From CAWBOY01 sp963790585 (GTDB taxonomy: Bacteria > Planctomycetota > Planctomycetia > Gemmatales > Gemmataceae): 64,000 nt of DNA. The notes beneath the pieces were generated by a model. That model had not been told where the DNA came from. It made no database searches and was given only the letters and a program-made list of their open reading frames with translations. Positions 1 through 8,641 of the stretch are shown piece after piece (within the stretch, counting starts at the first letter, position 1; each line of letters begins with the position of its first letter). Location of the stretch: contig CAWBOY010000001.1 of assembly GCA_963790585.1 (NCBI GenBank), positions 124,001 through 188,000 of the forward strand, given 5' to 3'. Both the position numbers and the translations under genes were made by a program.

Positions 1-1516
1 GCTGCTCGGGCCGTAGCATCGGGCCGGTCCAAGCAGATTTAAGGAAGTCGCGCAGCGTAAGCCCTTCCAGCACTTCGCGGATATAGGTCCCTTGATGGGC
101 CGGCGACCGCGATCGGCTCTCCACTTGCGATCGATAAAGAGACTGCTCATCAGAAAGCAAGAATGATATAATGCAGACCCACAATGTAGGCAATATTAGG
201 TTGTAGTCTCCGGTCATTTCGCTGACGATGACGAGCGTGGAAAACGGCGTCTTGGCGGCGGCGGCGAAGAAACCAGCCATGCCGACGATGATAAAGCTGC
301 CCGGATCGATGCTGGGCCAGACTGGCCGGAGAACGAGGCCCAACGCCCCACCGGCGCAGCCGCCGATTACCATTGAGGGCCCAAAAACGCCACCCGAACC
401 ACCCGAGCCAATGGTCAGGCCGGTCGTCAATATCTTGCCCAGCGCGATGGCCGCCAGCACCGCCGCGGTGACTCCAACCCCCTTGGGTTCCAAGGCTTTT
501 TGAAGGGACCCGTAACCAAACGACAGCACGGAGAGTACCAGCTCATCGCGGAGCAACACCCACAACATCAGGCCGACGGCGACACTGAGGAAAGCGCCCA
601 AGGCCGGCTTGAGTCGGCGCGGCATGGGCAGTTGATGAAACAGGTAGGCGATGCCGTAGAACGAGCGCGTGTAGATCATGGCCAAAACGGTCATACAGAT
701 CGCCAGCAGGAAATACGGAATCAATTGCCACGGATCATCAAAGTTGAATCGGCCGGGGTCGATTTGAAATAAGGATTTGAAGCCGAAGAAGAGTCCAAAT
801 GTGCAATAGGAGACGACGCTGGCCACGCCCGCCGGCATGATGACTTCGCTCTCGAACTCCGGCGAGCGATAGAGCACCTCTGCCGCGAACAAAGCACCGG
901 CAAGCGGCGCACGAAAGATGGCCGCGACCCCAGCCCCCATGCCCGCGGCCAACAACACACGCCGATCCGCCGGGCGCAAGTGAAATAAATCCGCCAGAAA
1001 GGAGCCGAAACCAGCACCGATCTGCGCGATCGGCCCCTCGCGCCCACCGGACCCGCCACAACCGATAGTAAGCGCCGAGGCGATCATTTTGATCAACGGG
1101 ACCCGAGGCCTAATGCGACCCCCGGGACTGTGATAAGCCGCGATCACGGAGTCAGTCCCGTGACCTTCCGCCTCGGGGGCATATTTGAATACAAGCCAGC
1201 CACTTACGAGACCGCCCAAAGGGGCGATGATGAGAAGCAGCCAGTAGTGATGGACTCCCATCACGGGCACCAACCAGGAAACGACGGCCTCTCCCTTGGG
1301 CCCCTCGGGCCAATAATTGGCACCCATGCCGAGGGCAAAGAACCCGACTATCTGGCACAGGACCGAAAAGAGGACCGCTCCGAGCCCGGCAATGATGCCG
1401 ACGAAGATCGCCAAGCCCAGCAATCGCGCCTGGTTATGCAGCCGCCGCCGCGTCAATAGGAGGAACTCAGGAAACCAGCGAAGCGGGCTGGAGGGTGCGA
1501 GACTATGATCGGCCAT
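1..1516 (-). CDS. ClC-family chloride channel/transporter, C-terminus beyond the window
   Basis: Membrane chloride channel or Cl-/H+ antiporter. Reading inward from an ATG at 1516 the frame stays open to the left edge (505 codons), so the gene is incomplete at its 3' end. The selectivity motif GSGGREGP lies at about residues 155-162, with the gating glutamate at about 160; EGHGTDSV at about 117-124 matches the first ClC filter loop, and GMAGFFAAAAKTPFS at about 412 is the late conserved ClC helix. The last visible part, around REVLEGLTLRDF, resembles the lead-in to C-terminal CBS domains, which would lie outside the window. The family assignment is firm; channel versus antiporter cannot be decided. 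Confidence 0.93.
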   Translation of the reverse strand, partial: MADHSLAPSSPLRWFPEFLLLTRRRLHNQARLLGLAIFVGIIAGLGAVLFSVLCQIVGFFALGMGANYWPEGPKGEAVVSWLVPVMGVHHYWLLLIIAPLGGLVSGWLVFKYAPEAEGHGTDSVIAAYHSPGGRIRPRVPLIKMIASALTIGCGGSGGREGPIAQIGAGFGSFLADLFHLRPADRRVLLAAGMGAGVAAIFRAPLAGALFAAEVLYRSPEFESEVIMPAGVASVVSYCTFGLFFGFKSLFQIDPGRFNFDDPWQLIPYFLLAICMTVLAMIYTRSFYGIAYLFHQLPMPRRLKPALGAFLSVAVGLMLWVLLRDELVLSVLSFGYGSLQKALEPKGVGVTAAVLAAIALGKILTTGLTIGSGGSGGVFGPSMVIGGCAGGALGLVLRPVWPSIDPGSFIIVGMAGFFAAAAKTPFSTLVIVSEMTGDYNLILPTLWVCIISFLLSDEQSLYRSQVESRSRSPAHQGTYIREVLEGLTLRDFLKSAWTGPMLRPEQ

Positions 1517-1539
1517 TACTTAGAAAACTCCGTATCAAT

Positions 1540-1602
1540 GAGCCGCGCACGAAGTAAGCGGGCAGGTCCACACCGCTACCCCACTTACTTCGTGCGCGGC
1601 TC
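1540..1602. repeat. Perfect 19-bp inverted repeat with 25-nt loop
   Basis: Arms 1540-1558 and 1584-1602 are perfect reverse complements (outer edge GAGCCGCGCACG). It lies between the start of the ClC gene and the 3' end of the ThuA-like gene, both on the minus strand. It could end the upstream ThuA transcript or form a hairpin in a readthrough mRNA. No long T-run follows, so a classic terminator is uncertain. Confidence 0.8.
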
Positions 1603-1613
1603 TTTATGGGAAC

Positions 1614-2570
1614 TCAGCCCTTCTCCGCCAACCAGCGCACCGCATTCTCCACGAGTTGCAGCATCATCTTATCTTGATAGATTGGATACGTTTCATGCCC
1701 AGGCCGTAGATAGAATACCTTGCCTTTGCCGACCCACCAAACCATGCCGCTGCGAAACCACTCGCCTCCAGGCCAGCGCTCTTCGAGGACGACTTCGTCC
1801 GGGTCGGGTACGTGAAACGGCTCGTCGTACATCTCGGTATGCGCCAGCTCAAACGGATTGGGCAGACCTTTCGCAATTGGGTGGTCCGGCACGAGAAACT
1901 TGATTTGGCTCGGTTTGCCATCCTCACGATAGGCCGGGAAGACACACAACGGCAATCGTACCGTGACACGAGTCGTGCCATCGGGAAACTTGCGCAGCGT
2001 CTCGTAAGGCGTCACTCGCTCATCCGCCTTCGGCGTGGTATAGCGCCTCGGCGGCGGTTGATACGTAATCTCATATTTCTCTTTGCCACCAATTGGATAT
2101 TTCTTCTCCGTATTCATGCGCGTTCGTTCATTCATCGCCTCGACGAACGGCGTGGACCAGTGTGCCGAGTGCAGAGCGATCAGCGCCAGCTTGCCCTCCT
2201 TGATCCGCTCGACCAGCTTCTTGCCCGTCTCGGGCTTGATGGCATCGTGTTTGACATGGCCCCACCAGATCAACACCTGGCAATCCCGAATCGTATCGTC
2301 CGCCAACCCCTGGTCCGGATCAGCCAGCTTCACCGACTTGACGTTCAGCGATGGCCTCGAACGCAGATACTTGGCGACAGAATTGCCGAGAAAGTCCGGA
2401 TAAACTTCCTTCTGCTTGGGCTGCTGCTCGTCCCAAACGACGACGTTGATCGGCGCCGGCTGCTCGATTGCCGCTCGAGTACCGGTCGATGCGAGCGTGA
2501 GATCGAGCCCGCTGACAGCGGCCGCGGTCGAAGTAGCGAGAAAATCACGCCGGGAAAGGGGAATGTTCAT
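1614..2570 (-). CDS. Tat-exported ThuA-like domain protein
   Basis: A 318-residue protein with a twin-arginine leader at the N-terminus (SRRDFLATS, residues 7-15) followed by a hydrophobic stretch. The body matches the ThuA-like class I glutamine-amidotransferase fold: VVVWDEQQPKQKEVYPDFLG near the start, LIWWGHVKHD around residue 100, ALIALHSAHWS around 132-142 where the family has its nucleophile-elbow region, and a C-terminal GRV-type strand rewritten here as GKVFYLRPGHETYP. In ThuA proteins this domain is linked to trehalose or other sugar use, but planctomycetes hold many secreted paralogues of unknown substrate. It is a single gene on the minus strand. Confidence 0.85.
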   Translation of the reverse strand: MNIPLSRRDFLATSTAAAVSGLDLTLASTGTRAAIEQPAPINVVVWDEQQPKQKEVYPDFLGNSVAKYLRSRPSLNVKSVKLADPDQGLADDTIRDCQVLIWWGHVKHDAIKPETGKKLVERIKEGKLALIALHSAHWSTPFVEAMNERTRMNTEKKYPIGGKEKYEITYQPPPRRYTTPKADERVTPYETLRKFPDGTTRVTVRLPLCVFPAYREDGKPSQIKFLVPDHPIAKGLPNPFELAHTEMYDEPFHVPDPDEVVLEERWPGGEWFRSGMVWWVGKGKVFYLRPGHETYPIYQDKMMLQLVENAVRWLAEKG

Positions 2571-2819
2571 GGGAAGAGCGTCCTTGGTCGAGTGAGCGTG
2601 CGTAGCTGGAGATTCGGGAACATATCAACGCTGCCCTACTGTTGTTTTACGGGATTTGGCGCTCTGTGGTCGGATTTATCGGCGGTTCACAAGGCTTCTG
2701 GCGTTTGCAAAACGGGAGGGTTTTCTTGCTGTTATGATAAAATGAAGCTAAGACTGGCCATCAATGATTCAGCGCTGGTCTGAGCGGGACAAGGGAGGTT
2801 TGGCCAATAGAATAACGAT
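2571..2819. other. Divergent intergenic region
   Basis: About 250 bp between the ThuA-like gene (minus) and the DUF433 gene (plus), which must hold both promoters. A TATGAT hexamer followed by an A-rich run near 2735 is a possible -10 box for the toxin-antitoxin operon. No clear partner -35 box was seen and no other structure stands out. Confidence 0.3.
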
Positions 2820-3053
2820 ATGAATACCCTACTGTCTCGTATAACCATCGATCCGGCGATCTGTCACGGCAAGCCCTGCGTTCGAGGATTGCGCTACCCT
2901 GTCGAGACCATCTTGGAGTTGCTTAGCTCTGGCATGAAATTCGACGAGATCTTGGCTGATTATGAGGATTTGGAGCGCGACGACTTACTTGCGGTGTTCG
3001 CATTCGCGGCCCGATTGAGTCGCACCAAGCAACTCCAAGCGGTTAGTCCATGA
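2820..3053 (+). CDS. DUF433 family antitoxin
   Basis: A 77-residue protein that matches DUF433: a conserved start of the ITIDPAICHGKPCVRGLRYP type followed by an ILELLSSGMKFDEILADYEDL helix-turn-helix-like part. DUF433 proteins are VapB/ParD-like antitoxins or transcriptional autoregulators usually paired with DUF5615 toxins. The stop codon overlaps the start of the next gene by four bases (ATGA), so the two are translationally coupled. The pairing makes the antitoxin role likely, though it is inferred from family and context. Confidence 0.88.
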   Translation: MNTLLSRITIDPAICHGKPCVRGLRYPVETILELLSSGMKFDEILADYEDLERDDLLAVFAFAARLSRTKQLQAVSP

Positions 3054-3403
3054 AATTCTTGATCGATGCCCAGCTTCCTCGCCGATTGGCGAACTGGCTG
3101 ATCCAAGCCGGCTGCGATGCCCTGCATACGCTGGACCTGCCGAATGGAAATCGTACGACGGATTCACAAGTCATTGAAGTTGCAGATCGAGAACAGCGTG
3201 TTGTCGTGACAAAAGATGCGGACTTCGTCAACACGCATACGCTTCAAGGCCGACCTGCGAGGCTGTTGCTAATCTCGACGGGAAACATCAATAACGACGA
3301 GTTGGAGACATTAGTGACTCCTTTGCTCCTCGACCTTAGCCGCGAATTCCAAGCGAACGCATTTCTCGAACTCGGTCGGACGGGCATTATCGTGCGTGGG
3401 TAA
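3050..3403 (+). CDS. DUF5615 PIN-like toxin
   Basis: A 117-residue protein of the DUF5615 family, a compact PIN-like nuclease fold. Visible family marks are MKFLIDAQLPRRLANWL with the first acidic residue, an ALHTLDLP segment, SQVIEVADRE, and VVVTKDADFV with the second acidic pair. It overlaps the upstream DUF433 gene by four bases, giving the usual antitoxin-then-toxin order. RNase activity is predicted from the fold and not shown by the sequence. Full length and intact. Confidence 0.88.
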   Translation: MKFLIDAQLPRRLANWLIQAGCDALHTLDLPNGNRTTDSQVIEVADREQRVVVTKDADFVNTHTLQGRPARLLLISTGNINNDELETLVTPLLLDLSREFQANAFLELGRTGIIVRG

Positions 3404-3429
3404 CCGAGCGCCTTTGTCCAGCCCCTCCC

Positions 3430-4873
3430 TCACTTCCTCATCCGAATCTCATACACCGGCACCCACGCAAATTCCTGTTTCACCCCCGGAAACGGCGGCG
3501 CCGCCAAGGTCGCTTTCGTGCCCGTTACTGTGTAACGAAACGCTTCTCCTGTCACCGGATCCCGGGGTACAGGTACTTCCCTGATGTCGGCGAGTTGCGC
3601 GGGCAAATCGCCTCCATGTGACGCGGCATACATTCGTATCGCTTCGACACAGATAAGTGCGGAGATGCGGCGGTCCATTCGGACTCGCGCGGGAAACCTT
3701 GCCGAGGGCTGGTAGCAGCAGTCTGGCAAAGGGGAAAGCCGGCCACTCGCCTTCGAAATCCGCCAGCACCAGATCGTTCAAGAAACGGGCGGTGGGCCGT
3801 AGTTTCTTGTCAAGCTCTTCCATTTTTGGCCGCGCTTCCCAATAGGGGAAATTCTGCCATTTGAGCATTTCGTCGAGTTGTTGGTCGTATTCCAAATAAC
3901 CATGCAGCACGGCGACCTGAAGGGGCGGCATTTGTTCAACGCGCTGGCGCGGTCGGCCGCTGGCGATCAGTGCCTTTTTCGCGGCCTCATGTTTGAGTAG
4001 GATTGCTCCACCCGTCACATAAGCACTGGCGCGGAACTTCCGGATCTCGGCGTCTCCCGCCATGCTGCCCGCGAATTTCTTCAATTGTTCTCGTGTCGCT
4101 GGTAAGGAATCAGGATTATTCAAAAGATCGGCGGTACCGGGCAGCGCGTGATAAGCCGTGAGCCGCTCCCCTTCGAGCGCTTTACGAAAGTCGAACAGAG
4201 GGCTTGGCAGATCGCGCAACGCCCAATAAAGGTTGGGCGCGTCTGGTTGCTGCACGATCTCTTCGAGCCGTTCGCAAGCCATTGCAGTTATGGCGATGCC
4301 GACCAAGTTGGTTATCAACGTCGGCGATTCGGCAACATGGCGGGCCAGGATTATCATGGTCCGCGCCGACTGAAGCGCCTTGTGCGTCTTGCCCTCGGCC
4401 AGATCTAGCCGAATCTTGATCTGGAGAAGCGTCGCCACCTCGCGCATCTCCTGGATGCCAGTGAGGATAAAGCCGATCCCTTTCTTGCGTATTTCCTCGG
4501 ACAGTTCCCAGTCGCAGGATTCGCAGCGCGTGCCCACCTGTACCTCCGCCAACACCGGCTCGGCCAGATTTATGAGGACGCGCGCGTTCTCTTTCGGAAA
4601 TTCCGCGAGTGGCGCTTTGAGCATCTCGTCGATCTCTTCGCTTTGCGCAGCCGAGAATTTTCCTTTCAACAGCAGGGCCGCAGCCTTGTAATGCTTGGCC
4701 GCGTTGCCCGGATGCTGCTCGATAAGCTCCACCTGCAATCGATACTTGCGCACAGGAAAGGGCGCCGATGCCGGCGAGAGAACGAGCTTGTGCGACTCGA
4801 CTTTCGGCTGGTCCGCCGCCGGAATGGCGCTGACCGCAAGCATCAGCAGAAAGACCGTGAGGAAGATACGCAT
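3430..4873 (-). CDS. Secreted planctomycete protein of unknown function, frame-broken near its 3' end
   Basis: The N-terminus is a Sec signal peptide (MRIFLTVFLLMLAVSAIPAAD). The rest is largely helical and belongs to no family I can name with a function. The first frame runs to 3449, but from about 3695 downward the true protein continues in another frame: that frame gives ICVEAIRMYAASHGG, LPAQLADI and a VPVPRDPVTGEAFRY segment, a C-terminal module common in planctomycete secreted proteins, ending at 3430. The break sits in a CGCGCG run, so a sequencing indel is more likely than real decay. The gene is divergent from the DUF1501 gene that follows. Confidence 0.7.
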
Positions 4874-5117
4874 AATAGGGATCTCCTGGATAAGCCGGGA
4901 TTATTGTACGGGGTTTTGTCAGCGATGCTCATCGGTAAAAATTTAGAACGCGGCGTTTACGCGCTGACTCAGCAGCGGGGAGCACGGGCGACCGATTCGC
5001 AGACTCGACCCCGCGCCGCGCTTGGGTCTAGTGAACAAATATCCAATCTCTAGCACCCGCGGGCACGATGGGATATACTCCCATAATCCCGCCTTCCACC
5101 ATGAATGGTGTGCCGCC

Positions 5118-6467
5118 ATGCTCAAGCATCCTCTTCTTCAACGTCGTGAGTTCTTGCAAGTCGGCGCCAGCAGTTTGCTCGGCTTCGGGCTGCCCTCCTT
5201 GCTCGCGGGCCGAGCATTGTCGGCGACGGGTCAGGCGGAGCGGGGCAAATCGCGGTCGGTCATTCTCGTTTTGCTCACGGGCGGCATGAGTCATATTGAT
5301 TGCCTCGATATGAAGCCCGACGCGCCGGCAGAGATTCGCGGCGAGTTCAAACCGATGTCGACGGCCGTTCCGGGTATTCAAATTTGTGAACATTTGCCGA
5401 AGCTGGCTGAGCGGATGAGGCACTGGGCGCTGGTGCGTTCGTTGTCGCACCGCGAGAATGGCCATCTTCCGGCGACGCATCGGATTCTGACAGGCGCACC
5501 GATGCCTAATCAGCGCGGCTCTGATCTGGACAATGTCCTGTCGCGGCGCGATTGGCCCTGCTATGCCTCCGGGTTGAACTACGTTCGACCGCGCCACGAC
5601 GGCGTACCGTCGGGCGTCACGTTGCCGCATTCGCTCATTGAGGGGCCGCTGACTTGGCCGGGTCAACACGCCGGTTTTCTCGGCGGGGCGCATGATCCTT
5701 TGCTAGTGACACAGGATCCGAATTCTCCGCAATTCCGCATGGACAGTTTCAGCTTGCCAACGGGCATCGACTCGAAGCGAATGGAGACGCGCCGGCGGCT
5801 CCTCGACCGCGTGGCAACAGCCCCTGAAGGCGATAACGCGTTCCGCAAGCATCAGCAGCTCGCCTTTGAAATGCTGACGTCAGGCCGGGTCGCGGAGGCG
5901 TTTCGCCTCGAGCGCGAGCCGGATCGGGTGCGTGATCGTTATGGCCGTAATCAGTTCGGCCAATCGCTGTTGCTGGCGCGGCGGCTGTCGCAGGCCGGAG
6001 TGCCGATCATCCAGGCGAACATGGGCATCGTGCAGAGCTGGGATACGCATGCCGACAATTGGGGCCGCCTCAAGAACCGACTTTTGCCGTGGCTCGATCA
6101 AGGCTTGTCCGCGCTGATCGACGACCTGCAATCCAACTGCCGACTCGACGATACGCTTGTCGCCGCCCTCGGCGAATTCGGCCGCACGCCGAAAATTTCG
6201 ACACTCCCCGGCGAAAAGATCCCAGGCCGCGATCACTGGGCCTCTGTCTATTCCGGCCTTTTCGCCGGAGGCGGAGTCCAGGGCGGCCGCGTCATCGGCA
6301 AGTCCGATCGTACTGGAGCCTTTCCGATCACGGATTCGTACACCCCGTACGATGTCGGCGCGACGATTTATCGAGCCCTGGGGATTAACGCGGATGCGGA
6401 GATACGAGATCCGTTGAATCGGCCGTCGCGGTTGAACGCGGGCCGCGTAATTGAAGGGGTGTTCTAG
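5118..6467 (+). CDS. DUF1501 domain protein, Tat-exported
   Basis: DUF1501 is a sulfatase/phosphatase-superfamily fold greatly expanded in planctomycetes; its reaction is unknown. The ATG at 5118 is chosen because it puts a twin-arginine-type leader (LLQRREFLQVGASSL) at the N-terminus; an upstream in-frame start would add about 32 residues that do not look like a leader. Family marks are VILVLLTGGMSHIDCLDMKPDAP near residue 55, GEFGRTPKI with a following GRDHW around residue 360-385, and IGKSDRTGAFP and PYDVGATIYRALG at the C-terminus. The aspartates and histidines expected for metal binding are present. Intact single-frame gene. Confidence 0.92.
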   Translation: MLKHPLLQRREFLQVGASSLLGFGLPSLLAGRALSATGQAERGKSRSVILVLLTGGMSHIDCLDMKPDAPAEIRGEFKPMSTAVPGIQICEHLPKLAERMRHWALVRSLSHRENGHLPATHRILTGAPMPNQRGSDLDNVLSRRDWPCYASGLNYVRPRHDGVPSGVTLPHSLIEGPLTWPGQHAGFLGGAHDPLLVTQDPNSPQFRMDSFSLPTGIDSKRMETRRRLLDRVATAPEGDNAFRKHQQLAFEMLTSGRVAEAFRLEREPDRVRDRYGRNQFGQSLLLARRLSQAGVPIIQANMGIVQSWDTHADNWGRLKNRLLPWLDQGLSALIDDLQSNCRLDDTLVAALGEFGRTPKISTLPGEKIPGRDHWASVYSGLFAGGGVQGGRVIGKSDRTGAFPITDSYTPYDVGATIYRALGINADAEIRDPLNRPSRLNAGRVIEGVF

Positions 6468-6529
6468 ATTGTGCGCTTGGAACCGGTTCGACTCACGGGT
6501 TCTTTCGGCCAGGTTCCAGAAGGAGGTTT

Positions 6530-6721
6530 ATGATGTCTTCGGTGAAATATTGCTACTGGCAAGAGGACGACGTCTGGCTTGGCTATCTTGAAGAATTCCC
6601 AGATTACTGGACTCAAGGCGAAACTCTGGATGATCTGCTTGAACACCTTCGCGATCTCTGCCTGGCCTTGAGTCAGGGAAAAATTCCCGGCGCCCGCAGA
6701 GTGGGAGAACTGGTCATCTAA
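6530..6721 (+). CDS. hicB: HicB-like antitoxin
   Basis: A 63-residue protein with the partial RNase-H fold of short HicB antitoxins: YCYWQEDDVWLGYLEEFPDYWTQG, then TLDDLLEHLRDLCLAL. It lacks a C-terminal DNA-binding domain, as in many short HicB proteins. A strong AGAAGGAGG site lies just upstream of the ATG ATG start; either ATG could be used. Its stop codon overlaps the start codon of the broken hicA gene by one base, showing the usual coupled order. With the toxin inactivated it would be an orphan antitoxin. Confidence 0.85.
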   Translation: MMSSVKYCYWQEDDVWLGYLEEFPDYWTQGETLDDLLEHLRDLCLALSQGKIPGARRVGELVI

Positions 6722-6918
6722 TGAAATGGGTAGATTTGATCAAAGAACTTGAAGGAATGGGATGTGAACTCGTGCGGCATGGCGGAAAACACGACTGGTA
6801 CCGCTAGCCGTAGACCGGTATGTCGCAAGCCGTGCCGCGGCACCGAGAAATCAAGGAACGCTTGGCTCGTCGAATTATTCGTATGATGACGCCGCCCAGC
6901 AGCCCCAATGATGCTTGA
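6721..6918 (+). pseudogene. hicA: HicA toxin relic with two in-frame TAG codons
   Basis: From the ATG at 6721 the frame reads a clear HicA mRNA interferase: WVDLIKELEGMGCELVRHGG then KHDWYR with the family's catalytic histidine. Two TAG codons then follow at 6805-6807 and 6811-6813, after which the same frame continues with the expected HicA end (TGMSQAVPRHREIKERLARRI) to a TGA at 6916-6918. The total of 65 codons is the normal HicA length, and no indel is needed. The simplest reading is a toxin inactivated by two nonsense changes; readthrough is conceivable but unsupported. Confidence 0.82.
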
Positions 6919-7136
6919 AATGTGAAAGATGCCAAAGATAGCTCCTATCGAAGGTGTAAATCCCCCAGCGTTCGGCAATGGGAATCCGATCCGCTCACCT
7001 AAGCATCAAACCAAGAATATACCGATTTTTTGAGCGTGCAGCCGACCCATTTATGGTATCCTATAGGGGATATCCTAGCGACCGCCCGCACACCCCGCCG
7101 TTTTCTCCTCGAACCTTGCAGCACGCGAGCTTGCCA

Positions 7137-8541
7137 ATGATTCCCTATCACATCGATCGACTTAACCGACGCAGCTTCTTGGGTTTAGGACTAATGGGCG
7201 GCCTGTCGGCTTTCGGGTCGCTGCCGCTCGCGCTGGCGGCGGATAAGCAGCGACAGGCGAAAGCCAAGAATGTGCTTGTGATCTTCGAACAGGGCGGCGT
7301 CTCGCAGATGGATACCTGGGATCCAAAGCCCGAGGCGGTCGCGGAGCATCGCAGTCCGTTCAAACCGATTGATACGAATGTCGTCGGCATTCGCTTTACC
7401 GAGCTGTTGACCAAGACGGCACGGCACGCGGACAAGCTGTCGATTGTGCGTTGCATGATTCAGCCGACGCCGGGCATCGGGAATAGTCACCCGAAGGGAT
7501 CGCAATATATCTATTCGGGCGAAGCGCCGGGCGGGGCGGTGACGATGCCGGATGTCGGTAGTGTTTTGGCGACTCGACTCGGGTCGATCTGCCCGAATCT
7601 GCCGCCTTACATCATGGTGCCGGGCAATAGCGAGCAAGCGAGCGAAACAAGAACCGGATTTTTGCCATCGAGTACGTCCGTCTTCAAGACGGGTGGCAAA
7701 GATTTGTCGGATCCGACCTGGCGGGTGGGGAATCTCGATCTCGTCGGCGTCGATAAGCGACGGTTCAAGGATCGGTCGGATTTGTTGAGCAATCTCGACG
7801 TTGGTCTCATGCCGGCTAAGGGAGAGAAGCAGGTCGAGGCGATGTCGGCATTCGTGCATCAGGGCAAGGGACATGCTCACGAATCCGAAGACGAGCCGGG
7901 CCTTCGATCTTTCGACAGAGCCTGCCGCGCTACGTGACAAGTATGGGCCCGGGCATCGCGGGCAATGTTATTTGCTGGGCCGCAAGTTGATCGAGGCGGG
8001 CGTTCGCTATGTACTGGTCGATGTGCGCGAGCCAATGACAAAGACGACGCCGGGCGGCTCAAATATGAATTGGGATCATCACGATTTCATCTATTCGACG
8101 AAGTCGACGGCGATCAAAGGCGGCGGGGCAGGCGCGGGTCGTTGGGGTATCGGCACCTGGCCAATGATGGGCTCGACCGATCAAGCGTTCGCAGCGTTAA
8201 TCGAGGATATGCATGACCGTGGCTTATTAGCGGAGACTCTGGTCTGTTTCGTGACCGAGTTTGGCCGGACGCCGAAGATCAATGAGCGATTGGGACGTGA
8301 TCATTGGACCTACTCGTTCTCGTTTGCTTTCGCCGGCGCGGGCGTGCCGGGCGGCCAGATCGTCGGAGAAACGGATAAAGATGGCGGCTATATCGTCAGC
8401 GATATGGCGTATACGATCGAGGATTACGCGGCGACAATCTATGAAAAGCTGGGCTACGATCGAGAAAAGCCATTGCGGGCGCCCGACGGGCGGCCCATCT
8501 TCCCCGCCGGGAAGGCGAAGGTGATTAAGGAATTGTTTTGA
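7137..8541 (+). CDS. DUF1501 domain protein, frame-broken mid-gene
   Basis: Second DUF1501 protein. The ATG at 7137 gives a twin-arginine leader (LNRRSFLGLGLMGGL). The first frame holds VLVIFEQGGVSQMDTWDPKPEA and the middle of the domain. At about 7862-7868, in a CAGGGCAAGGG stretch, the family sequence moves by one base: the next frame carries ARDMLTNPKTSRAFDLS, then VTEFGRTPKINERLGRDHW and the normal C-terminus to 8541. Dropping one G restores a single frame, so a sequencing error in a G run is likely. It lies 100 bp upstream of the DUF1549/DUF1553 gene, a very common planctomycete pairing. Confidence 0.88.
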
Positions 8542-8641
8542 GCGAGTCTCCGAAAAGTCTCTCACCCGGAGTGTGACGGATTGACCCCGCACTTGCGCTT
8601 GGGGCTGGTGAGCAATCGTAGAAAAACGAGGTCAGGAACAT

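Noticed and set aside
228..772. Plus-strand ORFs in the first kilobase
   Set aside because: Antisense to the ClC channel gene, whose motifs are clear on the minus strand.
6478..6530. tRNA-like GGTTCGACTC sequence before hicB
   Set aside because: The arms needed for a cloverleaf could not be found around it.
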